In this document: piece after piece, positions 18,203 to 26,931 of the stretch
How the letters are laid out: every line of letters starts with the position of its first letter
Position numbering within the stretch: position 1 is the first letter of the stretch
Origin: Pseudoduganella ginsengisoli
Lineage (GTDB): Bacteria > Pseudomonadota > Gammaproteobacteria > Burkholderiales > Burkholderiaceae_D
Direction: 5' to 3'
Length of the DNA: 64,000 nucleotides
Assembly (NCBI RefSeq): GCF_009720865.1
Contig: NZ_WNLA01000020.1
Location: forward strand, 80,594 to 144,593
The notes under the pieces: model-generated
The model's input: the letters and a program-made list of their open reading frames with translations, nothing else
The model's database searches: none
What the model was told of the DNA's origin: nothing
Program-made: the position numbers and the translations under genes

Positions 18203-19194
18203 GCGCGCGGCGCCGCAGTCTGTTGCACCAGCGCGTCCAGCAACTGGTCGGCATTCAAGCCATCGAGTTCGCTTTCAGGTGAAATCGCAATGCGGTGGCG
18301 CAGCACGGGCAGCGCGGCTTGCTTGATGTCGTCCGGCGTGACGAAATCGCGGCCGGCCAGCAGCGCCATGGCGCGCGCCAGCCGCACCAGCGCAATGCTG
18401 CCGCGCGGCCCCGCTCCGATGGCAATGCCGGCCCAGTCGCGCGTGGCCCGCACCAGCCGTACCGCATAATTGGCAACGCTGTCATCGATGCGGATGCGCG
18501 CCGTCAATTGCTGCAGCGCGACGATGGTATCGGGCCGCACCAAGGTAGCGACCGCCGCCACGTCGAGGCCATCGCCCACGCGGTTGCGCGTGACGGCAGC
18601 CAGCATGTCCTGTTCTTCCTGTTCCGATGGGTAGCCGATGCGCACCTTGATCAGGAAGCGGTCCAGCTGCGCCTCCGGCAGCGGATACGTGCCTTCATTT
18701 TCCAGCGGATTTTGCGTGGCCAGCACCATGAACGGCGGCGCCAGCGGATGCGATTCGCCTTCGATCGTCACTTGCCGCTCCTGCATGGCTTCCAGCAGCG
18801 CGGACTGGGTCTTGGCCGGGGCGCGGTTGATTTCATCGGCCAGCAGCAGATGCGCAAATACGGGGCCCTTGCGCACGGAAAAACTCTGGTTCTTCAAATC
18901 GAACACGGCATGGCCCATGACGTCGGCCGGCATCAAGTCGGGCGTGAACTGGATGCGGGAAAAGTCGCCCGCAAACGTTTTTGCCAGCGCCCGCACCAGC
19001 AGGGTTTTGCCGAGGCCCGGCACGCCTTCGATCAGCACGTGGCCACCTGCCAGCATGCACGCCAGCACCTGGTCGATCACATCTTGCTGGCCAACCACGG
19101 CGCGGCGGATTTCCTCGCCGATGCGGCGCACGATGTCGAGCGCCTGCTGCATGCGCTCAGGGCTGATGGCGTCACTGTCGTTCGGAATGCTCAT
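18199..19194 (-). CDS. MoxR family AAA+ ATPase
   Basis: A 331-aa AAA+ ATPase. It has Walker A GVPGLGKT (57-64), Walker B LLADEINRAPAKTQSALLEAM, sensor-1 ATQNPLENEGTYPLPEAQLDRF, and the C-terminal lid typical of MoxR. It uses ATP to remodel a client, probably with the vWA-like DUF58 partner encoded next. It overlaps the DUF4350 gene upstream by 23 bases and the DUF58 gene downstream by 4, so translation is coupled. Length is normal. Confidence 0.93.
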   Translation of the reverse strand: MSIPNDSDAISPERMQQALDIVRRIGEEIRRAVVGQQDVIDQVLACMLAGGHVLIEGVPGLGKTLLVRALAKTFAGDFSRIQFTPDLMPADVMGHAVFDLKNQSFSVRKGPVFAHLLLADEINRAPAKTQSALLEAMQERQVTIEGESHPLAPPFMVLATQNPLENEGTYPLPEAQLDRFLIKVRIGYPSEQEEQDMLAAVTRNRVGDGLDVAAVATLVRPDTIVALQQLTARIRIDDSVANYAVRLVRATRDWAGIAIGAGPRGSIALVRLARAMALLAGRDFVTPDDIKQAALPVLRHRIAISPESELDGLNADQLLDALVQQTAAPRA

Positions 19195-20473
19195 ACGATT
19201 TTCTCACTTGTTGTAATAGCCGGATCTGGCGCGTAAAGATGGATGGCTGCGGGCTGGCTTCGCCGTGCAGCGCTTCTTGCAGCGCGGTTTCATCGAGACG
19301 GTGCAGGCGGGCCAGCCGCGCGCATAATGCGTTGCCGTCGAGCTGGCGCAATTCCGGCGCGCGGCGCGCCAGCAGCGACAACGTTTCCTGTCGTGCGGCA
19401 GCCAATAGCAAGGCGCGGCCGCCCGGCGCTTTCCACAGCCAGTTGCCGGATGCTTCGATATGTTCCAGCAGTGCGCGGCGCGCGCCAGCCGGTTCCGGCA
19501 ACAGCGGGCCAAAGCGGCGCATGGCTCGCGACAGCAGCAACACCAGCAGCACGGCCAACGCGGACAGCGCCATGCTGCCGCTGCGCCACAGCGCCAGGTA
19601 CCATGGCGTGGCGTTCACGTCCTGCACGATGACCGCGTGTTTCGCATTGCCTTGCAGCGCAGCCAGCGCCAGCAACAGTTCCGCATGGTCGTAGCGGGGC
19701 AGGCGGCCATTGTTGAAGAAGTTTTCCGACACCATCACCAGCTTGCCCTGTCCTTCCGCATAGACGCGCAGCGCCACCGCATCGGGATCGCTCCATTGCG
19801 GCTGCTTTGCGCCGTTCAGCGACGACAGGATTTCATCGGATGTTTCCAGCACCAGCGGGTAGCGGCCGCCCGGGACCGTCACGCACGTGAACTGGTATTC
19901 GCCTTCATATTCCCGGTCATCGTCTGCGTCATCCTTGGCTTCGGCCGGGGCAGTCTTGCGCTTGCGTGGCGGCGCAATGCCGGTGTCGCAACTGTCGCGC
20001 ATGTCGTGGGCAAACGTCATGGTGACGCCTGCATGGGCGCCCAGCGGGTCTTCTTCATCGAGCCGCTTCAGGCGGAATTTTCGCTTGGGGCCCGGTTGCG
20101 GACGCTCTTCGTCATCGCTGCCATCGCCGGACCAGCGCGGCTGCGCCACCAGCGTATTGCCGCGCCGTACCCACGCCAGCAATTGCTGCGCTTGCGCATC
20201 GCTCATGCGGCCATTGTTGTCGGCCAGGATCAGCGTGCCATCAGGCAGCGCATCCAGGTTGGCGTCGCCCAGCAATTTATACACGTCAGTCTTGTAGCCG
20301 CGCCGTTCCAGCAATTGCGCGGCAGCCAGCATGGGTTTTCCGGCCAGGTTGACCGACTGGCGGTGCTGCGGTTCCCACACTTCTTCCATGATTTCAAACC
20401 ACAGCCATGTACACAGGGTGGCCACCAGCAACACGGCTGCGGCCACCAGGCCGCGACGGACGGCAGGCTTCAT
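19172..20473 (-). CDS. DUF4350 domain membrane protein
   Basis: 433 aa. It has one N-terminal membrane helix (GLVAAAVLLVATLCTWLWF), a periplasmic domain with ADNNGRMSDAQAQQLLAWVRRGNTLV (DUF4350, a GATase-like fold), and a second helix near residue 305 (GSMALSALAVLLVLLLS). The middle region, KRKTAPAEAKDDADDDREYE, is charged and may be disordered. ATG 20473 is chosen: it overlaps the upstream stop by 4 bases and has GGGGAG before it. The DUF4350 family is a usual member of MoxR operons; its job there is not known. Confidence 0.82.
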   Translation of the reverse strand: MKPAVRRGLVAAAVLLVATLCTWLWFEIMEEVWEPQHRQSVNLAGKPMLAAAQLLERRGYKTDVYKLLGDANLDALPDGTLILADNNGRMSDAQAQQLLAWVRRGNTLVAQPRWSGDGSDDEERPQPGPKRKFRLKRLDEEDPLGAHAGVTMTFAHDMRDSCDTGIAPPRKRKTAPAEAKDDADDDREYEGEYQFTCVTVPGGRYPLVLETSDEILSSLNGAKQPQWSDPDAVALRVYAEGQGKLVMVSENFFNNGRLPRYDHAELLLALAALQGNAKHAVIVQDVNATPWYLALWRSGSMALSALAVLLVLLLSRAMRRFGPLLPEPAGARRALLEHIEASGNWLWKAPGGRALLLAAARQETLSLLARRAPELRQLDGNALCARLARLHRLDETALQEALHGEASPQPSIFTRQIRLLQQVRKSYEHSERQ

Positions 20474-22053
20474 GCGGCGCTCCCCGCTGGAGCGCGCCAG
20501 CGGCCATCCCATGCCGCGCAAGCGCTGGTGACGGCAGCGCTGTCCGGCCAGCGGCCCGCGTAGGCGCCTTCCTGCCACAATTGCGTGACGGTAGCCATCA
20601 CGGCATGGCCCGCGTCATCGAACTGCTTGCGCTTGACCGCCAGTGCCGCGACGCGCAGGCAATCGCCTTCGGTGGCGCCTTGCGCCAGGTGCAAACCGTG
20701 GCGCTGCACCAGCCGTGACAGCGTGGCGCGGTACAGCAGCGCCAGCGCATTGCGCCGTTCGCCCCGCTCCCATTGCGCACGCACTTGCGCCGTGACGTCA
20801 GCGGGCAAGCTCTCGGCGCGGATATCGAGGCCGGCAATTTCCGTGGCCGCCATGGGCGCGGCGGCGCGCGGCAGCAATGCCAGCAACCGGTCGCGGTAGC
20901 GGTACAGCAGCCATGCGCACGCGCCGATGGCCGAGGCGATCAGCACGGCGCGCAGGATCCCCGCCAGCAGTGGCCACGCAGGCGTGTCTTTACGATTGAC
21001 GGGCTGTTTCTGGTCCTTCGCCCCTTTCAAGCGCCACGTGGGCGCGCAGTCATAGCCGCGCAAGTCGTCGCCCGCATAAACCTGGTCAACGTCGTCGCGC
21101 AAGGCGCGCTGTTCCGCGTCATGCGCGGGGAAGCGTTCGGCCGGGAACAGTACCGGCATGCTGGCGCAATTGGCGGCCTGCGATGCGGGCGCGCCGGCGC
21201 CATTGTCGGCAGCTTGCGCGGGCGGCGCCTGCAGCGACGCCGCCACGGCGAAGGCCAGCGGCGCCAGCAGCCATGCTGCCGCGGATTGCGTGCGGCGTTC
21301 GCCCGGCGGGTGAATCTGGCGCAGCACCAGTTCGATATCCCAGGCTTCCAGCGTGGCGCGGCGGTTCAGGTACAAAGTGAAGCAGCAGGCGATATACATC
21401 GGTCCGATAATGGCGCCGCCGACGGCATAGCAGGCCAGCGGCAGCATTTGCATGGCCAGGCTGTCATTGCCCTGGCCCATGACGTAAGCGAGGATTTTGA
21501 ACTGGTCTTCACTGGTGAACATGCCGACAAACGCCAGCAAGCCCACTTGCAGCACGGCTTCGAAGTGCGCGCAAGCGACGCCGAACATGTAGGCGGCGCG
21601 TCCGGCGCCATCGCGCCCGATGACGGCGCGCCGCCTGCCGGCCGCCTCGCCGCGCGCCCGCTCCAGCTGCCAGATGGGCTGGTACAAGCCGCGCCCCGCC
21701 ATGAAAGGCCGCCACCACGTCAGCATCCGCACCCAGCCGCCGCCCAGCTGTCCCGGCCACGCGCGTACGGCTTGCAGCCACGTGACGTCTTCGCCGAACA
21801 CCTGGCGCGACAGCACGTACAGGGGGGCGCGCTCCAGCAAGGGTTTGAACCACCACGGCAGCAAGATCCACAGCGCCGCATGGTCCGGCATGGCCGCCGT
21901 CAGTGCGGCAGCCACGGCGATCAGCGGCAGCCATAGCGCTAGCCAGGCGGCATAGACGGTGGCGGCGCGCGCATGCAGCAGCGCGAAGCCCATGTCGAGC
22001 GCCTGGCGTGCGGGCCGGGGCCGCAATGCGATGGTGATCTGGTCAAGCTGCAT
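20470..22053 (-). CDS. DUF4129 domain membrane protein
   Basis: 527 aa, with several membrane helices in the first 240 residues and more near 275 and 370. The C-terminal domain has the DUF4129 pattern NALALLYRATLSRLVQRHG followed by EGDCLRVAA, as in the C-terminal part of transglutaminase-like membrane proteins. ATG 22053 is chosen because AAAGG stands just before it; an in-frame ATG lies at 22098 inside the SpoIIM gene. It overlaps the SpoIIM gene by 11 bases. It is part of the MoxR operon and its function is unknown. Confidence 0.8.
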   Translation of the reverse strand: MQLDQITIALRPRPARQALDMGFALLHARAATVYAAWLALWLPLIAVAAALTAAMPDHAALWILLPWWFKPLLERAPLYVLSRQVFGEDVTWLQAVRAWPGQLGGGWVRMLTWWRPFMAGRGLYQPIWQLERARGEAAGRRRAVIGRDGAGRAAYMFGVACAHFEAVLQVGLLAFVGMFTSEDQFKILAYVMGQGNDSLAMQMLPLACYAVGGAIIGPMYIACCFTLYLNRRATLEAWDIELVLRQIHPPGERRTQSAAAWLLAPLAFAVAASLQAPPAQAADNGAGAPASQAANCASMPVLFPAERFPAHDAEQRALRDDVDQVYAGDDLRGYDCAPTWRLKGAKDQKQPVNRKDTPAWPLLAGILRAVLIASAIGACAWLLYRYRDRLLALLPRAAAPMAATEIAGLDIRAESLPADVTAQVRAQWERGERRNALALLYRATLSRLVQRHGLHLAQGATEGDCLRVAALAVKRKQFDDAGHAVMATVTQLWQEGAYAGRWPDSAAVTSACAAWDGRWRAPAGSAA

Positions 22054-23008
22054 CGCTGCCTTTCGCTTTCGTGCGGCCCGCCAGCACAAGGAATGCAATC
22101 ACGGCAATCCAGCAGCCCCCGCCCACCGCGTATTTGATGACGGGACTGATGGCTGTGCTGGCCGACCAGAAGGCTTCGACAAACGCGGCCAGTACCGTCA
22201 ACAGGGCGGCGCCCACGGCAACCGGGAACATGGCGCGGCTGGCCGTGACCAGCGCATGGCGGCGCGTCATGCGTCCCGGCGCCAGCATGGCAAGTCCCAT
22301 GCGCATGCCGGCCATGCCGGACAAGACCAGGCCCGTGATTTCAAAACTGCTGTGCGTAATGACGAAAGACCAGAAGTTATTGGTGGTGGCGGGATCGCGC
22401 GACAGCCAGCTGGCCACGATTCCCAGGTGGACGCCATTGAAGGCAAGGCTGAACAGCGCCGGTAAGCCGCCGAAAATGCCGCCGGCAAAAGTGCGGAAGC
22501 CGATCGATACGTTATTCCAGATATAGTAGCCAAACATCATGACGTCGCCTTCGGCGCCGCCCCGTCCCAGCCGGATGCTGCCCGGACTGTACATGTGGCG
22601 CATGTGCTCCAGCTGGTCCGGATCCATGAAGCTGTATGCCCACTGCGGCTGGTACCACACCAGCAAGCCCAGTACCAGCGCGGTCGCCCAGAACGCCAGC
22701 ATGGCCGCTACCAGCAGCCGCCACTCCGAACGTACGCGGCAAGGAAAATCGTGCAGCATCCACTGCATCAGAGCGCGCGGCCGTTCCGCCACCGTGCCAT
22801 ACAGCCGCATGTGGCATTCGGACGACAGCGCGTGCAGGTAATCCGTCAGTGCAGGCGAATAGCCGCGCTGCTCGGCCAGCGCCAGGCATTGCGACAGGCG
22901 CCGGTACAGCGCCGGCAAGGCGCCCGGCTGTGGCGAACGGTTTTCCAGGATGGCGCTGATCTCTTCCCACAGCGCGCCATGCTGCTGTTCGAATTGCTGC
23001 TGCTTCAT
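22043..23008 (-). CDS. SpoIIM-like (DUF95) integral membrane protein
   Basis: 321 aa. The first 100 residues are soluble and helical; the rest holds about five membrane helices. It keeps the family pattern NNVSIGFRTFAGGIFGGLPALFSLAFNGVHLG and HSSFEITGLVLSGMAGMRMG. This is the stage II sporulation protein M family, which in non-sporulating bacteria sits in MoxR operons beside RDD proteins. It overlaps the RDD gene by 4 bases. It possibly forms a membrane complex with its neighbours; the role is unknown. Confidence 0.87.
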   Translation of the reverse strand: MKQQQFEQQHGALWEEISAILENRSPQPGALPALYRRLSQCLALAEQRGYSPALTDYLHALSSECHMRLYGTVAERPRALMQWMLHDFPCRVRSEWRLLVAAMLAFWATALVLGLLVWYQPQWAYSFMDPDQLEHMRHMYSPGSIRLGRGGAEGDVMMFGYYIWNNVSIGFRTFAGGIFGGLPALFSLAFNGVHLGIVASWLSRDPATTNNFWSFVITHSSFEITGLVLSGMAGMRMGLAMLAPGRMTRRHALVTASRAMFPVAVGAALLTVLAAFVEAFWSASTAISPVIKYAVGGGCWIAVIAFLVLAGRTKAKGSDAA

Positions 23009-23682
23009 AGGCGTAGCCCTGCTGCGAAGCTTCTCAGGCGTTCCAGCGACGCCGCGCCCGTGGCCCCCGTCAATGGCTGCGCAATATCGCCCAATTCTTC
23101 CAGCCGCGCGCGGGGCAGCACGCTTTCCCGTTCAAACAAATCGGCCAGCGCCCGCTGCTGCTGTGGCGGCAGCGGAAAAGGCAGCGGCAGCGGCGTGGCG
23201 GCTTCGCCTTCCGTCTCTACGCGGCGCGCAGGCGGTTTGTCGCGGTATACCACCAAGGTGCCCGCCACGATATCGCCCAGGCGGCGGAACTGGCGGTCGA
23301 ACAGCATGGACAGCAGGCCAGTGGCGTAAAAGAAGGGCATGAAATCCGCCACCAGCATCAGGTTGCGCAGCATGGAGTCGCGCCAGCCCACCGGCAAGCC
23401 ATTGGCGCGCCGCACTTCCAGGCCCATGATGCGCTTGCCCAAGGTCTGGCCCCGGCAATAGACTTCGCACAGGATGGGGTAGCCCCAGTAGCTGGCAAAT
23501 AACAGCAGCGCAAAAATGCCTTGCGCGAGTTTGCCTTGCAGCGCCGTCGCGCACACAACGATAAAGATGATCCACACGAGGAAATCAATCGACCACGCCC
23601 ACGCGCGCGCGGCGGGGCCGGCCGGCGTCAGCAGCAGGCGCGTGCCTTCCGGCGTCGTCAGCGATAAGCGGCCATCGATCAA
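23005..23682 (-). CDS. RDD family membrane protein, first gene of the MoxR operon
   Basis: 225 aa. The RDD domain (about residues 15-150) opens with TTPEGTRLLLTPAGPAARAWAWSIDFL and has three predicted helices, with GQTLGKRIMGLEVRRANG between. RDD proteins are small membrane proteins of mostly unknown function, some of which act in ion or osmolyte exchange. The start is a TTG at 23682, judged from the conserved N-terminus; no good ribosome site is visible. It heads the operon RDD, SpoIIM, DUF4129, DUF4350, MoxR, DUF58. The promoter must lie in the 183-base gap shared with the divergent M61 gene. Confidence 0.83.
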   Translation of the reverse strand: MIDGRLSLTTPEGTRLLLTPAGPAARAWAWSIDFLVWIIFIVVCATALQGKLAQGIFALLLFASYWGYPILCEVYCRGQTLGKRIMGLEVRRANGLPVGWRDSMLRNLMLVADFMPFFYATGLLSMLFDRQFRRLGDIVAGTLVVYRDKPPARRVETEGEAATPLPLPFPLPPQQQRALADLFERESVLPRARLEELGDIAQPLTGATGAASLERLRSFAAGLRL

Positions 23683-23786
23683 GGTGCGCGTCGTGAAAAG
23701 AAAAGGAATTTGATTGTAGCGAAGAAATAGTTAAACAAAAAGCAAAGAAAGGTCATTTTCCTTGATTTTCGCCGCCTGTTCCGCCA

Positions 23787-23803
23787 ATTGTGCAGTCTGT
23801 CGC
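23787..23803 (+). promoter_or_regulatory. 17-base motif shared with 51926-51942
   Basis: ATTGTGCAGTCTGTCGC occurs here and again, identically, at 51926-51942. Here it ends 63 bases before the M61 peptidase start; there it ends 71 bases before the CPBP protease start. A shorter related form, CTGTCGC, lies 71 bases before the DUF885 peptidase start. It may be a shared regulator site; no regulator is known. Confidence 0.35.
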
Positions 23804-23865
23804 GCAACACTGGCTGTCAAGCCGCTAGCCACATACAGTGCGGGCCTTAAAACAAGGAGACGCAT

Positions 23866-25335
23866 ATGAAAAAAACCATGCTGGCAGTATTGCTGGGTTG
23901 CGCACTCAATCTCGCGCATGCGTGGGACCAGCAGCCCAACCACTACAAAGTGCGCATCGATGCAGATGCGCAGCGCGCCCACGTGGAGGCGGACGTGTGG
24001 ATCGAGGGCAAAGAGCTGGCCATGTTCAATGCGTTTGCCATCCCGGGCCTGAAAGATGGCCAGGCCACGTTCATCGACAAGCTCGATGCGCGCACGATGG
24101 ATGGCAAGCCGCTGCCCATCAAGGACAAGGGCGAGGGCGAATACGAGCTCGATGGCGACCGCCGCGTCAAGCTCAGTTACGACGTGCGGCTGGAACATGA
24201 CAAATACGACTGGCCCGGCGGCCAGGAAGAAGTGCTGTACCACACGGATGAAGGCGTGATGGCGATCGGCTATTACCTGTTCCTCGTGCCGGGCGAAAAA
24301 ATGCTGGGCCAGACCCGCGTGGAATTCGACTTGCCGCAAGGCTGGGTGGCCCGCACGCCATGGAAGCAGGCCGGCGCGCCGAATGTCTTTACGGCCGATA
24401 CGCGGCGCGAGCTGGTGAATAACGCGCTGTTCCTCGGCACGGCGCAGCAGGAACAGTTCACGTCGGGCGGCATGCAGATTTCCATGGTGCTGGGCAAGCG
24501 CAACTGGCCGCAGCGCGCCATGATGCGCGAATTGATCGAGCGCCAGCTGGCCAGCTACGTAAAACTGTTTGGCCGTCCGCCGCTGGCTGACCGCTACCTG
24601 ATCATTGCCAATCCCGGCGCCACCGGCGATGGCGGTGCTTTTGCCGGCAGTTTTTCGCAATTTCTCAAGGGCGACATCAACGCCATGACGCGCCCGTTCT
24701 GGGGCCGCGTGATGGCGCACGAGTTGCTGCACTTCTGGAATGGCCATTCACTGGTGCCGGCGCAGCCGTCCGAAGAGTGGTTCAAGGAAGGCGTGACGGA
24801 TTACCTGACCGTCACCACGATGGCGCGCAACGGCATGTTCAACCAGGCGCACGTGACACGCTTCCTGGAAAACCTGGGCCGTGGCCAAAGCGTGGCGCGC
24901 CAGGGGCAGGGTTTGACATCCACGGTGCAGGATGCCGTCAAGGACAAGCACAACGCGTGGCTGCTGGTGTATGGCGGCGGCTCCATCGCGGGGCTGGCAA
25001 TGGATGTGGAATTGCGCCGCGCCACCCAGAACAAGGTGGGTTTGCCGGACGTGATGAAGGCGCTGTATGCGGAATTTGCACAGCCGGGCAAGACCTATAC
25101 GCATGCGGACATCGTGCGCGTGGCGAAGCAGGTGGGCGGTGTCGACCTGGGGCCGATGCTGCAAAAAATCGTCGCCACGACGGAACCGTTCGACTTGAAG
25201 CCCGTCATGCAGGAAATGGGCTTCGAGTATGAGCATTTCCTGTTCATGCTGGAGCATGACATTACGCTGCGCCCTGACGCCACGGCTGCGCAAAAGCAGC
25301 GCTTCAAGGATATCTTCGGCTTCAGCTACAAGTAA
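23866..25335 (+). CDS. M61 family (glycyl aminopeptidase-like) metallopeptidase, exported
   Basis: 489 aa with a signal peptide ending at ALNLAHAW. The zinc site is HELLHFWNGH (H285, E286, H289), with the third ligand in EEWFKEGVTDYLT (probably E308), the pattern of M61 and gluzincin peptidases. The N-terminal part (20-200) is beta-rich, as in the M1/M61 group. AAGGAG precedes the ATG. It probably trims amino acids from peptides in the periplasm. It stands alone, divergent from the MoxR operon. Confidence 0.87.
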   Translation: MKKTMLAVLLGCALNLAHAWDQQPNHYKVRIDADAQRAHVEADVWIEGKELAMFNAFAIPGLKDGQATFIDKLDARTMDGKPLPIKDKGEGEYELDGDRRVKLSYDVRLEHDKYDWPGGQEEVLYHTDEGVMAIGYYLFLVPGEKMLGQTRVEFDLPQGWVARTPWKQAGAPNVFTADTRRELVNNALFLGTAQQEQFTSGGMQISMVLGKRNWPQRAMMRELIERQLASYVKLFGRPPLADRYLIIANPGATGDGGAFAGSFSQFLKGDINAMTRPFWGRVMAHELLHFWNGHSLVPAQPSEEWFKEGVTDYLTVTTMARNGMFNQAHVTRFLENLGRGQSVARQGQGLTSTVQDAVKDKHNAWLLVYGGGSIAGLAMDVELRRATQNKVGLPDVMKALYAEFAQPGKTYTHADIVRVAKQVGGVDLGPMLQKIVATTEPFDLKPVMQEMGFEYEHFLFMLEHDITLRPDATAAQKQRFKDIFGFSYK

Positions 25336-25355
25336 GCATGGCGTTCCTGCCTTCG

Positions 25356-26174
25356 TTAATCCGGCACGCCGGCGTCGTGCAGTAATTGCCTGTATTCGTG
25401 CGACTGCCGTACCGACGCAATGGCGCGCCACACCGCTTCGATGCGGCGCGGGTCGCGCGCATAGACCGCGCGGTTGAACGGCAGGTACAGCATGAAGACT
25501 GCATACGGCTGGGGCGCCTGTTTCACCAATTCGCTGAAGCGGGGATCGGTGCGCGCCAGGCTGCTGGCTTCCAGGCCCTGCAGGATGGCGACATCGAACA
25601 GGCCGGCGGCCAGCATGCGCAAGCCATCATCGGCGGACTTTACCAGTTCACGCACGTGGTAACCGCGCTCGCGCAGCACTGCAGCCACCAGATAGCCGGA
25701 TTGCACGGCCACTTCGTTATTCGGCGCCACGAGATGCTTGCCATCCCAAGTGGCGCTGCCCGCTATGCGCAGGAACACGTGCGCATAATCGGAACCAATG
25801 GCGCGCGCCGGATCCAGCGCGCCGCCGGACGTGGTCGGGTAGATCGCGAACGAACGCCGGTCCGGCGCATCGGCCGCACCGATCACGGCATCGACGGCGC
25901 CCGTCCGCAATTCGTGCATGCAGCGCCGCCATGGCTTGGCCACGTACGTGAATTGTTCACCCAGCTGCTTTTCCACCCGCCGCAGCAATTCGAAATTCAG
26001 CCCGCCGCCGGATGGCGTAGTCCACGGACGCTGCACCACGTCTTCGTAGCACAGCACCAGCGGCTTCGATGGCCCCGCATGGACGGCGCCTGGCAGCGCC
26101 AGCGCACAGGCAGCCGCCAGCGCCGGCAGCGCATGCCGGGCGAACCATTGGCCCACAAGCGGGGAAGCGTTCAT
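25356..26174 (-). CDS. Periplasmic substrate-binding protein (SBP_bac_3 type)
   Basis: 272 aa with a signal peptide (LPALAAACALALPGAVHAG). The mature part has the family-3 solute-binding pattern: PSGGGLNFELLRRVEKQLGEQFTYV, then RTGAVDAVIGAADAPDRR and LAAGLFDVAILQG. Proteins of this family bind amino acids or similar small molecules; without transporter genes beside them they often act as sensors or have unknown roles. Its start overlaps the stop of a second such protein by 4 bases. No permease or ATPase gene lies nearby. The ligand is unknown. Confidence 0.83.
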   Translation of the reverse strand: MNASPLVGQWFARHALPALAAACALALPGAVHAGPSKPLVLCYEDVVQRPWTTPSGGGLNFELLRRVEKQLGEQFTYVAKPWRRCMHELRTGAVDAVIGAADAPDRRSFAIYPTTSGGALDPARAIGSDYAHVFLRIAGSATWDGKHLVAPNNEVAVQSGYLVAAVLRERGYHVRELVKSADDGLRMLAAGLFDVAILQGLEASSLARTDPRFSELVKQAPQPYAVFMLYLPFNRAVYARDPRRIEAVWRAIASVRQSHEYRQLLHDAGVPD

Positions 26175-26923
26175 TCTTCCTTATAAGCGGCGTAGATTTT
26201 TTTTAATTCACCACGTTCAGCCAGATGCTGCAGCGCGCTGCGCAGCATGTCCACGGTCGGCGCGGGCAGGCTGCGGGATACGGCAAACAGCAAATTGTCT
26301 TCTTTCAGCACGGCAGGCAGCAGCTTGACCTGGCTGCCGAGCTTTTCACTGTCAATATAACGCAGCAGCGCATTTTCCGTGTGATAAAGAAAACGTCCGC
26401 GCCCATGCGCCAGCTTGCGCAAGTTGACATCAAGGTTTTGCGAACTGGCGTCCAGCGACAGGCCGCCATAGCGGCGCAGCGACTCTTCATGCGCCGTGCC
26501 CTTCAGCACAATGACGACATTGCCCGGCCCCAGTTTGCGGATGTCGTCCAGGCTGCGCACCTGCACATCGTCATTGGCGCGCACGGCCAGCCTGTGGCGT
26601 ACGGTATACACCGGCACGTCGAGGAAGGCGAATTTTGCTTCCCGCGCCGGCGTGCGGATCAGCGCGCAAAACACGTCGAGCTGGCTGTCGGCCAGTGCGT
26701 TTTCCACGCGGGGCAGCGACATCGGCTGCTCCCATCCGGTAAAGCGCAAATTCGGTTCCAGCCGTTCGATGGCCTGGAATACTTCCACGCAGATGCCTTT
26801 GCGCTCGCCTTTCGGATTAAATTTGATGGTGTTGTTGTCTTGCGCGGCCGTGCGCAACGTGGCTGCCGCGGCGGGCAGCGCGAGGAAGGCGGCCACAATA
26901 ACAAGTATGGGCAGCCGCAGCAT
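26171..26923 (-). CDS. Periplasmic substrate-binding protein (SBP_bac_3 type)
   Basis: 250 aa with a signal peptide ending near ALPAAAATL. The ligand-binding fold shows GICVEVFQAIERLEPNLRFTG, then LADSQLDVFCALIRTPAR (the second lobe start) and PVYTVRHRLAVRANDDVQV. It resembles the following gene's product only distantly. It is second in a three-gene operon: it starts 8 bases after the stop of the upstream gene and overlaps the next gene by 4 bases. Two solute-binding proteins without a transporter suggest sensing or a shared remote permease. Confidence 0.82.
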   Translation of the reverse strand: MLRLPILVIVAAFLALPAAAATLRTAAQDNNTIKFNPKGERKGICVEVFQAIERLEPNLRFTGWEQPMSLPRVENALADSQLDVFCALIRTPAREAKFAFLDVPVYTVRHRLAVRANDDVQVRSLDDIRKLGPGNVVIVLKGTAHEESLRRYGGLSLDASSQNLDVNLRKLAHGRGRFLYHTENALLRYIDSEKLGSQVKLLPAVLKEDNLLFAVSRSLPAPTVDMLRSALQHLAERGELKKIYAAYKEE

Positions 26924-26931
26924 GGCGCAGG

